NCBI RefSeq assembly: GCF_018135625.1
Contig: NZ_CP073078.1
Span: 4,496,501 to 4,560,500 of the forward strand
Direction: 5' to 3'
DNA: 64,000 bases
From: Phenylobacterium montanum
GTDB taxonomy: Bacteria > Pseudomonadota > Alphaproteobacteria > Caulobacterales > Caulobacteraceae
Below the pieces are notes generated by a model that saw only the letters and a program-made list of their open reading frames with translations, searched no databases and was not told the DNA's origin. This document shows positions 1-7,105 of the stretch, in pieces (position 1 is the first letter of the stretch; every line of letters begins with the position of its first letter). The translations under genes and the position numbers were made by a program.

Positions 1-250
1 CACGGCGGCGCTGGAAATCGCCCGCACCGCCGAGCCGCGTGGGACCGACACGCACGATCCCGCCGATCCCCTGGGTCTTTCCCCCGGCGCAGCGGCCTTC
101 GTCATGGCCGACGACTATGGCCGCGACCGGGTGCTGGGCCGCCTCGTCGCCGCGAACCCTGAGCGGGTGGTGATCGCGCGCGAGGACCCGGCCGTGGGCT
201 TGGTCCACGTCCACTTCCCCCGCGCCGGCTACATCGCCGGGCCGGCCTGA
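1..250 (+). CDS. C-terminal fragment, possibly glutathione S-transferase family protein
   Basis: An open frame enters from the left edge and stops with TGA at 248-250, so only about 82 C-terminal residues are visible. The piece contains DPLGLSPGAA, then MADDYGRD and VHVHFPRAGY. I recall similar tails on Caulobacterales GST-family proteins, but no thioredoxin-fold or GST helical domain lies inside the window, so the family call is tentative. Its codon use matches the high-GC neighbours. A palindromic repeat lies directly downstream. Confidence 0.4.
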   Translation, partial: TAALEIARTAEPRGTDTHDPADPLGLSPGAAAFVMADDYGRDRVLGRLVAANPERVVIAREDPAVGLVHVHFPRAGYIAGPA

Positions 251-291
251 CGGACCTATCGTCAAGGGCGGGGTCAGCCAGATTTGAAATT

Positions 292-417
292 CCGCTCATC
301 CCGGCGAATGCCGGGACCCAGATCATAGAGTTCCGACCTTTGGGTTTTGTCATGGGAGCGTAGTATCCGCTGACTTCGCCATACGATCTGGGTCCCGGCA
401 TTCGCCGGGATGAGCGG
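292..417. repeat. Intergenic palindromic element with perfect 33-bp inverted arms
   Basis: The left arm is 292-324 and the right arm 385-417. They are perfect reverse complements over 33 bp, separated by a 60-bp spacer. Each arm also contains the shorter dyad CCCGGCGAATGCCGGG or its complement. The arm sequence (GGTCCCGGCATTCGCCGGGA) resembles interspersed intergenic repeats I recall from many alphaproteobacterial genomes. The element encodes no protein. It sits between the truncated gene and the dioxygenase, where a transcript would fold into a long hairpin. Confidence 0.8.
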
Positions 418-466
418 GGTTTGTTGCAGTTCGGACTGATTTGAACATGCGCCAGGGAGATCCCCC

Positions 467-1324
467 ATGAACCAGCTAACCCGCCAGCTGAACGTCCTCG
501 GCCTGGAACTCGCCCCGCTGACCCCGACCATTGGCGCCGAGGTGCATGGCGTCGACCTCGCCCGGCCGCTGGACGCCCAGACCCAGGCGGCGCTGCGCCA
601 AGCCCTGCTGGACTGGAAGGTGATCTTCTTCCGAGACCAGGACATCACCACCGAGCAGCACCTGGCCTTCGCCCGCGCCTTCGGCGAGCTGGAGGCGCAC
701 CCCTTCGCGCCGCACAAGCCGGGCTATCCCGAGGTCCTGGCCATCACCCACGACGACAAGAGCCGCGGGCGCGAGAACACCTGGCACAGCGACGTCACCT
801 GGCGGCTGGAGCCGTCCCTGGGCTCGGTGCTGCGGGCGGTGGAGGTCCCGCCGGTGGGCGGCGACACCCTGTTCGCCGACATGTACGCCGCCTATGAGGG
901 CCTGAGCGACGAGATCAAGGCCGAGATCGACGGCCGCACAGCGGTGCACGACTTCACCCACTTCCGCCGGGGCCTGCGCAAGAAAGGCGCGAGCGAGGCC
1001 GAAATCGAGGCTTTCGATAAGGCCTATCCCCGGCCCGAGCACCCGGTGGTGCGCACCCATCCCGAGACGGGCAGGAAGGCGCTCTATGTCAACGCCGCCT
1101 TCACCCTCAGCATCGTCGGCCTGGACCAGGACCGCTCGGACGAATTGCTGCGCCACCTCTACGCCCAGGCGGCGATCCCGGAATATCAATGCCGCTTCCG
1201 CTGGGAGCCGAACTCCATCGCCTTCTGGGACAACCGCGCCAGCCAGCACTATGCGGCGTCAGACTATTTCCCGGCGGTGCGGCGGATGGAGCGGGTGACC
1301 ATCGTGGGGGATCGGCCTGTTTGA
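467..1324 (+). CDS. TauD/TfdA-family Fe(II)/2-oxoglutarate dioxygenase
   Basis: The 285-residue product has the usual TauD/TfdA length. The Fe(II) facial triad is visible as H107-x-D109 in TWHSDVTW and H261 in ASQHYAASDY, with R272 placed to bind 2-oxoglutarate. GGDTLFADMYAAYE is the conserved core segment. These enzymes oxidise a substrate with O2 and 2-oxoglutarate, releasing succinate and CO2, in the cytoplasm. No sulfonate or taurine transport genes are adjacent, so the substrate (taurine, other sulfonate, aryloxyalkanoate or another acid) cannot be assigned. The start has a GGGAGA ribosome site just upstream. Confidence 0.88.
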   Translation: MNQLTRQLNVLGLELAPLTPTIGAEVHGVDLARPLDAQTQAALRQALLDWKVIFFRDQDITTEQHLAFARAFGELEAHPFAPHKPGYPEVLAITHDDKSRGRENTWHSDVTWRLEPSLGSVLRAVEVPPVGGDTLFADMYAAYEGLSDEIKAEIDGRTAVHDFTHFRRGLRKKGASEAEIEAFDKAYPRPEHPVVRTHPETGRKALYVNAAFTLSIVGLDQDRSDELLRHLYAQAAIPEYQCRFRWEPNSIAFWDNRASQHYAASDYFPAVRRMERVTIVGDRPV

Positions 1325-1523
1325 GGGCGGGCAAATTGACCTCAGTTCGCTCGTGGTGCACTGCTCTCCCGTGGCTATCGGGGGAAGCGTGTCGCGGCAT
1401 TTCAATAGAAGGTGGGTTGTCTCCGGGATTTCAGGAGCGCTTTCCGGTCTTTCCTCTTCTGCTCTTGCGACCGACCAGGGTCGGAGTGGTCTGAGCGGGC
1501 CACCGTCTGAAGAGGGAAAGAGG

Positions 1524-2132
1524 ATGGACTACCTCGATATTGATTGGCAGCAAGAAAGGCCCACACAAGCCACGCTTAACGCGGACTGGTCGAAGATTGT
1601 GATCACCGATCTTGGATCAGCCGATTCCCGACTGAGTTCCATAACTGGCGCCTTGAGAGAGACCCACGTCAACGGCGGAGCGGTTGTTGGGCGCTTCTCT
1701 ATAGAAAGCCCTCCAAGTTGGCGGTGGTTTGTTTCCCGAAATCGACTTGAAGAGACGCGTTTCTTCGCTCGCTTTTTTCGGCATCCTGCTGTGGCCGAAG
1801 GACTTTCTGGCGTCGGTACGCCAACAGCGGGAACTGAAGGAACGCTCGGCTTTAAGATGGAGGCGAACTTCGCCTCTATGGGCCGCTTGGCGGACACAAT
1901 CTCGCTTGGAGGAGCATATAGTTCGTACAAGGGGCGCGATGGGGAAGTGCTCCGCCTCGCGAGTGATTTTGCCCAAGCCGCGTTCCAAGACCGATATTCG
2001 GATATCTGCTCATACTTGAGCTATGAGGCGTGGTCCCTTTGGTTCAAGGGCATAGCTTGGGACGTATCCTTTTTTTGGTTCGACGCGAGGAATGGCATCG
2101 CTACCGTCCTCCTCGTAACAGACACGGATTGA
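1524..2132 (+). CDS. Hypothetical protein of unrecognised family, atypical base composition
   Basis: A 202-residue protein starting MDYLDIDW. I chose the ATG at 1524 because GAGGGAAAGAGG lies immediately upstream, although the frame stays open to 1353. The product is rich in Trp, Phe and Tyr (PPSWRWFVSRN, YEAWSLWFKGIAWDVSFFWF) and ends TVLLVTDTD. There is no signal peptide or transmembrane segment. Codon use is clearly more AT-rich than in the flanking genes, suggesting recent acquisition. The compact soluble form and Asp/Trp-rich C-terminus resemble orphan immunity-type proteins, but that is only an impression; the function is unknown. Confidence 0.72.
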   Translation: MDYLDIDWQQERPTQATLNADWSKIVITDLGSADSRLSSITGALRETHVNGGAVVGRFSIESPPSWRWFVSRNRLEETRFFARFFRHPAVAEGLSGVGTPTAGTEGTLGFKMEANFASMGRLADTISLGGAYSSYKGRDGEVLRLASDFAQAAFQDRYSDICSYLSYEAWSLWFKGIAWDVSFFWFDARNGIATVLLVTDTD

Positions 2133-2183
2133 ACACTAACATTGAGGCGGTCGCCCTATATTCCCAGGCCGACTGTACGATGA

Positions 2184-3095
2184 TCACCCCGCCCGATCCC
2201 CCGCCGGCTGCTCCACCGTCCCCAGGGCATCCGCCAGGCGCATCTTGGCCGAGCCCGGGCGCAGCGGCTTCTGCTGGTCGGGGTGCGGGGCCCAGCCGGT
2301 CAGGGTGATGATGTCGAAGGTGGCGACCACCCGCCCGTCCGGCTCGGCGAAGCGGGCGGCGTAGAGTTCGCAGGCCCTGGCCAGCACGGCGCGCGACAGG
2401 GGCCGGCGGGCGCGGTCGGTCAGGGCGTTGGCCTCGCCCATGGCCCGCACGTCGGCGATCAGCTTCAGGGGGTGGCTGTAGCGCACCCGCACCCGGTCGA
2501 TGTCGGCGACGGGCAGGGCGAAACCCGCCCGCTGCAGGAGCCCCGCGGCGTCGAAGGTGTCGGCGAAGGGGGAGACGCGCAGGCCCGCGCCGCCGGTGAT
2601 CTCGGCCTCGGCCTCGGTGAGCACCTGGCGCAGCTCGGTCAGAGTCGCGCCGCCCAGCATGGCCCCCAGGAACAGGCCGTCGGGCCTGAGCGCCCGGCGG
2701 ATCTGGATCAGGGCGCCCGGCAGGTCGTTGACCCAGTGCAGGGCCAGGGTCGAGACCACCAGGTCCAGGCTCTCGTCGGCGAACGGCAGGGCCTCCTCGT
2801 CCACCTGCACCCGCGGCCCCGGCCGGCCGGCCAGCATGGCGGCGGAGAGGTCGGTCTCGATCAGGAACGGCACGCGCGGGCGGGCGTCGCTGGCGGCGAG
2901 GGCGGCGGCGAAGGCGCCGTCCCGCGCGCCGAGGTCGACCGCGACGGGAAACTCCCGCATGATCGCCTCCAGCCGCTCCACTGCGTCCTGGGCGGCCCGC
3001 GCCTTCAGGAACCCCGCGGCCCCAAAGCCGGCCGCGGCGCGGTCCAGGCGGCGGCGGTGCAGGGGACGGTCGAACAGGCGGGGCGGGGCGTTCAT
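2184..3095 (-). CDS. SAM-dependent methyltransferase-fold protein, BioC/NDUFAF5-like
   Basis: A 303-residue class I methyltransferase fold. The N-terminus FDRPLHRRRLDRAAAGF matches the NDUFAF5 group (complex I assembly factor), where FNRxLKRxQRxRAA is typical. The SAM motif I reads VAVDLGARDGAF, in which the usual GxGxG is altered, as in other alphaproteobacterial members I recall. LVVSTLALHWVNDLPGAL is the post-motif region. A family member in mitochondria hydroxylates an arginine of NDUFS7; the bacterial role is inferred. The start codon overlaps the divergent comF start codon within one CATG tetranucleotide. Confidence 0.8.
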   Translation of the reverse strand: MNAPPRLFDRPLHRRRLDRAAAGFGAAGFLKARAAQDAVERLEAIMREFPVAVDLGARDGAFAAALAASDARPRVPFLIETDLSAAMLAGRPGPRVQVDEEALPFADESLDLVVSTLALHWVNDLPGALIQIRRALRPDGLFLGAMLGGATLTELRQVLTEAEAEITGGAGLRVSPFADTFDAAGLLQRAGFALPVADIDRVRVRYSHPLKLIADVRAMGEANALTDRARRPLSRAVLARACELYAARFAEPDGRVVATFDIITLTGWAPHPDQQKPLRPGSAKMRLADALGTVEQPAGDRAG

Positions 3096-3879
3096 GGCGC
3101 TGCAACATGGCGATGATCGCCGCTCAAGGAAAGCGGCGCCGAGCGGCCTGGCCCTGCGCCTGCGCGTCGTCGCTCGCCAGGCCCTGGACCTAGTCTATCC
3201 GCCCCAGGCCCTGGACGGCGGGGCGCGGCCGCTGAGCCATGGCCTCTCCGCCGAGGCCTGGTCCAAGCTGCGCTTCATCGCCGAGCCGGTCTGCGACGGC
3301 TGCGGCACCCCGTTCGAATACGCCGTCGCCGAGCGCTGCGCCGCCTGCCTGGCCAAGCCCCGCGCCTTCGCCCGGGCGCGGTCGGCGGTGATCTATGACG
3401 ACGCCTCGCGCGACCTGATCCTGCAGTTCAAGCACGCCGACCGGCTGGATTTGGCGCCGCTGCTCACCGCCTGGGTCGGGCGGGCGGCGGCGGAGCTGAT
3501 CGCCGAGGCCGATGCGGTGGTGCCCGTGCCGCTGCATCCCCTGCGCCTGATCCGCCGCCGCTACAACCAGGCGGCCGAGATCGCCCGGCCCCTGGCCCGC
3601 CGCGAGGGCCTGGCCTATCTGCCCGACGCCCTGGTGCGCCGCCGCGCCACCGACAGCCAGGGCGGCAAAGGCGCCGGCGGGCGCCGCCGCAACGTCGCCG
3701 GCGCCTTTGAAGTCCCCAAGCGCCGGCGCGGCCAGGTCGCCGGGCGCAGGATACTCTTGATCGACGACGTCCTGACCACCGGCGCGACGGCCGAGGCCTG
3801 CGCCAAGGCGCTTTTGCAGGCGGGCGCGGCCCAGGTCGCCCTTGCGACAGTCGCGCGCGTGCAGGAGCGTGAACTCTAG
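3094..3879 (+). CDS. comF: ComF family protein (phosphoribosyltransferase fold)
   Basis: The 261-residue product has an N-terminal zinc-ribbon-like pair of motifs, CDGCGTPFEY then CAACLAKP, followed by a type I phosphoribosyltransferase domain with the PRPP loop ILLIDDVLTTGATAEA. ComF proteins help import or process transforming DNA in competent bacteria and are also kept by non-competent species. ATG 3094 overlaps the start of the divergent methyltransferase and is the only good initiation codon before the conserved region. The gene leads a same-strand group with grxC, the Nit hydrolase and the DUF1178 gene. Confidence 0.85.
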   Translation: MALQHGDDRRSRKAAPSGLALRLRVVARQALDLVYPPQALDGGARPLSHGLSAEAWSKLRFIAEPVCDGCGTPFEYAVAERCAACLAKPRAFARARSAVIYDDASRDLILQFKHADRLDLAPLLTAWVGRAAAELIAEADAVVPVPLHPLRLIRRRYNQAAEIARPLARREGLAYLPDALVRRRATDSQGGKGAGGRRRNVAGAFEVPKRRRGQVAGRRILLIDDVLTTGATAEACAKALLQAGAAQVALATVARVQEREL

Positions 3880-3913
3880 CCTATATGAAGGGTTTCAACT
3901 GCTTGAGGACCCG

Positions 3914-4171
3914 ATGGCGCGCGTCACGATCTATACCCGACCCTTCTGCGGCTTTTGCGCCCGGGCGCTGAGCGTCCTGGCGGACAAGGGCGCCGACGTG
4001 ACCGAGATCGAGGCCGGCTTCGATCCCGCCAAGCGGCAGGAGATGATCGCCAGGGCGAACGGCCGGGCGACCTTCCCGCAGATATTTATCGGCGAGCAGC
4101 ATATCGGCGGCTGCGACGAGATGCTGGCCCTGGACCGGGCCGGCGAACTCGATCCCCTGCTGGCCGCATGA
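3914..4171 (+). CDS. grxC: Glutaredoxin 3
   Basis: An 85-residue single-domain glutaredoxin: YTRPFCGFCARAL carries the redox CxxC as CGFC rather than the textbook CPYC. FPQIFIGEQHIGGCDE contains the cis-proline (TFPQ) and the glutathione-binding GG-C/D motif. It reduces disulfides and glutathione mixed disulfides in the cytoplasm. ATG 3914 was preferred over upstream in-frame starts because it gives the normal family length and has TTGAGGAC upstream. Its TGA overlaps the ATG of the next gene by four bases, indicating translational coupling. Confidence 0.93.
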   Translation: MARVTIYTRPFCGFCARALSVLADKGADVTEIEAGFDPAKRQEMIARANGRATFPQIFIGEQHIGGCDEMLALDRAGELDPLLAA

Positions 4172-4998
4172 CCAGCCTCAGCGCCGCCCTGATCCAGCTG
4201 CGCACGCCGGCCTCGCAGGAGGCGGCCCTGGCCCAGGCCGAGCCGTTGATCCGCGAGGCGGCGGCCAAGGGCGCGGCGCTGATCGTAACCCCCGAGGGGA
4301 CCAACATCCTGCAGCGCGACCGCGCGCAACTTCTGCCGCGCCTGCGGACCGCCGAGGAGGACGCCTGCGTTGCGGGCCTGCGCCGGCTGGCGGACGAGCT
4401 CGGCGTGTGGCTGCTGATCGGCTCGGCCCTGGTGGCGGCCGAGGACGGCCAGGCGGTCAACCGCGCCCTGCTGGTGAGCCCCGAGGGCCGGATCGCTGCG
4501 ACCTACGACAAGATGCACATGTTCGACGTCGACCTGCCGACCGGCGACAGCATCCGCGAGTCGGCCAGCTATCGGGCCGGCGACAAGGCGGTGGCCTATG
4601 ACCTGCCGATGGCGCGGCTGGGCCTGACCATCTGCTACGACATGCGCTTTCCCTATCTCTATCGCGCCCTGGCCAAGGCGGGGGCGGACATCATCGCCGT
4701 GCCCTCGGCCTTCACCCGGCCGACAGGCGAGGCGCACTGGGAGATCCTGCTGCGCGCCCGGGCCATCGAGACCGGCTCCTTCATCCTGGCCCCGGCCCAG
4801 GGCGGACGGCACGAGGACGGCCGCGGCACCTGGGGCCGCTCCATCGCCGTCGGCCCCTGGGGCGAGGTCCTGGCCATGGCCGAGGGCGACGAGCCGGGGG
4901 TGGTCATGGCCACGCTCGATCTTGACGCGGCGCAAAAGGCGCGGCAGGCGATCCCGGCGCTGAAGAACGAGCGCGACTTCATCGGCCCCGGTCTCTGA
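4168..4998 (+). CDS. Carbon-nitrogen hydrolase, Nit1/Nit2 class (omega-amidase or deaminated glutathione amidase)
   Basis: The 276-residue length fits the nitrilase superfamily Nit branch. The catalytic triad is visible: E43 in TPEGTN, K115 in YDKMHMFDVDLP and C156 in TICYDMRFPYLYR. The KMHMFDVDLP segment is typical of Nit proteins, which hydrolyse deaminated glutathione or omega-amides of 2-oxo acids, a metabolite-repair job in the cytoplasm. The gene overlaps grxC by ATGA and is followed 6 bp later by the DUF1178 gene, an order I recall as conserved across alphaproteobacteria and consistent with a glutathione-linked role. Confidence 0.9.
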   Translation: MTSLSAALIQLRTPASQEAALAQAEPLIREAAAKGAALIVTPEGTNILQRDRAQLLPRLRTAEEDACVAGLRRLADELGVWLLIGSALVAAEDGQAVNRALLVSPEGRIAATYDKMHMFDVDLPTGDSIRESASYRAGDKAVAYDLPMARLGLTICYDMRFPYLYRALAKAGADIIAVPSAFTRPTGEAHWEILLRARAIETGSFILAPAQGGRHEDGRGTWGRSIAVGPWGEVLAMAEGDEPGVVMATLDLDAAQKARQAIPALKNERDFIGPGL

Positions 4999-5004
4999 AC
5001 GCCC

Positions 5005-5442
5005 ATGATCAAGTACGCCCTCGCCTGCGAACACGACCACGCCTTCGAAGGCTGGTTCGGCTCGTCCGGCGATTTCGACGACCAGCAGGGGCGCGGGCTT
5101 CTGGATTGCCCGGTCTGTGGCTCGCACGCCGTGCGCAAGCAGATCATGGCCCCGGCCGTGGCCGGGACCAAGAAGCAGGCGGCCGTCACCGGCGAAGCCT
5201 CGGCGCCGACGCGGGCGATGATGATGGACGCGATGAACCGGGTGCGCGCCCATGTCGAAGAAAACTTCGACTATGTCGGCGACCGCTTCGCCCGCGAGGC
5301 GCGGGACATCCACGAGGGCAAGTCCGAGGATCGCGGCATCTATGGCGAGGCCAGCCCCAAGGAGATCAAGGGCCTGGTCGAGGACGGCATCAATGTCGCG
5401 CCCATGCCGCCCGCGCCGCCGAAAAAGACCGAGGTGAACTGA
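5005..5442 (+). CDS. DUF1178 family protein
   Basis: The 145-residue protein starts MIKYALACEHDHAFEGWFGSS and has a CPVCGS motif, both hallmarks of DUF1178. The N-terminal Cys/His and the CPVC pair suggest a small zinc-binding ribbon, followed by a charged helical region (VEENFDYVGDRFAREARDIH) and a conserved segment before a Pro-rich tail. Its biochemical function is unknown. It ends the comF-grxC-Nit group with 6 bp of spacing to the hydrolase, so it is probably co-transcribed. Confidence 0.88.
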   Translation: MIKYALACEHDHAFEGWFGSSGDFDDQQGRGLLDCPVCGSHAVRKQIMAPAVAGTKKQAAVTGEASAPTRAMMMDAMNRVRAHVEENFDYVGDRFAREARDIHEGKSEDRGIYGEASPKEIKGLVEDGINVAPMPPAPPKKTEVN

Positions 5443-5534
5443 GAAAGACGCGGCCGGCGTCGCCCGCCCGACTTGCAACCAATTGCGACGCTGACGGTTG
5501 ATTCCGCGTGGGGGGTTATCAGGAGGATTCCCCC

Positions 5535-6797
5535 ATGCGCAGGCTTTGCAGCACTGCAATCGCCGCCATTCTCGCCCTCGGGGGCGCGGCGGCCAGCCTG
5601 AGCCCGGCTCCCGCTCAGGCGGAGGTCGCCATTGGCGTCAGCGTCGGCTTCGCCCCGCCGCCGCTTCCGGTCTACGCCCAGCCGCCGATCCCCGGCCCCG
5701 ACTATATCTGGACCCCCGGCTACTGGGCCTGGGGCGACGACGACTATTACTGGGTGCCGGGCGCCTGGGTCCTGGCGCCCGATCCGGGCCTGCTCTGGAC
5801 CCCAGCCTGGTGGGGCTGGGACGACGGCGTCTACCTGTTCCACGCCGGCTATTGGGGGCCTAGCGTCGGCTTCTACGGCGGCATCGCCTATGGCTTCGGC
5901 TATACCGGCTCCGGATACGAGGGCGGCTACTGGAACCGCGGTCACTTCTTCTACAACCGCACCGTCAACAACATCACCAACGTCAACATCACCAACATCT
6001 ACAACCGGCCCGTCAGCGGGGCCGGCTTCAGCCACGCCAGCTTCAACGGCCCCGGCGGGGTCCGGGCCCGGCCCACGGCGCAGCAGGCGGCGTTCATGCG
6101 GGCGCCGCATACCCCGGCGACCCAGGCCCAGCGCAGCCACCAGCAGATGGCCTCGCGCGAGCCGGTCCTGAGGGCCGCCGCCAATCACGGCGCGCCGCCG
6201 ATCGCCGCCACTCAACGGGCTTCGGTGTTGAAGGGCGCGGGCGTCGTGGCCGCCACCCGCGCCGGCGGCGCCTGGCATCCGCACGCCGAGGCCATGGCCA
6301 GGGCCGCGGGCCATCCGAGCGCAGCAGCGCCGCAGCATTCGGCCGCCATGGCCCGGGCGGAGCCGCATGCGGGCGGCGCTCGAAACGCCGAGGGCCGGAC
6401 GGCTCATGCGCTGACGCCTGCGGAGTCCAGGACGGCGCGTGCTGTCGCCTCGCCGACTGAGAGCCGCATGGCTCGGACCGCCCATGCGCCCGCCGCCGCC
6501 GAGACCAGGACCGCCCGCGCCGAGCCCCGCGCCCGCACACCGGCGGAACACCGCGCCCCGACCCAAGAGGCCAGGGCCTATCACCCGCCGGCCATGACGC
6601 GGGCCTATCACGAGCCGGCGGGCGGCTATCACAGCATGGCGCAGTACCATGCGCCGCCGCGGCCGGAGCCGATGATGCGCGCTGCGCCGAGACCGCCGGC
6701 CATGGCGCAGTATCGCGCCCCGCCGCGGGAAGCGCCGCACGCTGCGCCCCGGGAAGCGCCCCGCGGCGAACAACGCCGCGGGCCGGGTGGACGATAG
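5535..6797 (+). CDS. Secreted YXWGXW-repeat protein with low-complexity tail
   Basis: ATG 5535 follows a strong AGGAGGA site and opens a signal peptide (RRLCSTAIAAILALGGAAAS, cleavage near PAQAEV). Residues about 50-110 hold Trp/Gly motifs such as YIWTPGYWAWGDDDYYW and WTPAWWGWDDGVY, as in the YXWGXW-repeat family of envelope proteins. An Asn-rich segment (NNITNVNITNIYNR) precedes roughly 230 residues of Ala/Arg/His/Pro-rich sequence with repeated ARTAHAP-like and MAQYxAPPR units. An outer-surface or periplasmic location is likely; the function is unknown. The 420-aa length exceeds the usual short family members because of the tail. Confidence 0.83.
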   Translation: MRRLCSTAIAAILALGGAAASLSPAPAQAEVAIGVSVGFAPPPLPVYAQPPIPGPDYIWTPGYWAWGDDDYYWVPGAWVLAPDPGLLWTPAWWGWDDGVYLFHAGYWGPSVGFYGGIAYGFGYTGSGYEGGYWNRGHFFYNRTVNNITNVNITNIYNRPVSGAGFSHASFNGPGGVRARPTAQQAAFMRAPHTPATQAQRSHQQMASREPVLRAAANHGAPPIAATQRASVLKGAGVVAATRAGGAWHPHAEAMARAAGHPSAAAPQHSAAMARAEPHAGGARNAEGRTAHALTPAESRTARAVASPTESRMARTAHAPAAAETRTARAEPRARTPAEHRAPTQEARAYHPPAMTRAYHEPAGGYHSMAQYHAPPRPEPMMRAAPRPPAMAQYRAPPREAPHAAPREAPRGEQRRGPGGR

Positions 6798-6816
6798 GAC
6801 GGAAGGCTCGGCGGCG

Positions 6817-7017
6817 TCAGAATCGGCGCCGCCGGATCTTTTCCAGACTGCTCAGCGTCGCGGCGGCGAAGGCCCCGCGGCGCTTCGCCGTCTCTGCGTC
6901 CGGCGCCGAGCCGCTGAGGGCGCGGCGCGCGCCCTGTTCGACGATCCAGACGCAGCCCTGCGGCTCGCTTCGGATCACCACCACATAGTCCGCCGTCGCC
7001 AACGCTTCCCGGGCCAA
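6817..7017 (-). CDS. Small hypothetical protein
   Basis: A 66-residue protein initiated at TTG 7017, with GGGAGG a few bases upstream on the minus strand supporting the start. It contains YVVVIRSEPQGCVWIVEQG and a C-terminal helix APDAETAKRRGAFAAATLSS ending IRRRRF. I have an impression of similar short proteins in Caulobacter relatives but cannot name a family. It converges with the YXWGXW gene and lies downstream of the histidine kinase gene on the same strand. Soluble, with no signal peptide. Confidence 0.6.
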   Translation of the reverse strand: MAREALATADYVVVIRSEPQGCVWIVEQGARRALSGSAPDAETAKRRGAFAAATLSSLEKIRRRRF

Positions 7018-7105
7018 GGTCGCCTCCCTTGTATTCTGGCGAACAGGCGTAGCGGCGGGGCGACCAGCGGCGATGGCCGCCGTGTGGAGATTCCGTGCAG
7101 AAGCT

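Noticed and set aside
476-1249. Long open frame antisense to the dioxygenase gene
   Set aside because: High GC makes long antisense frames common. The forward frame has full family motifs; the reverse product is low-complexity Gly/Val/Gln-rich.
5340-6773. 477-residue minus-strand frame opposite the YXWGXW gene
   Set aside because: Arg/Gly/His-rich shadow with no motif or ribosome site. The forward gene has a strong ribosome site and signal peptide.
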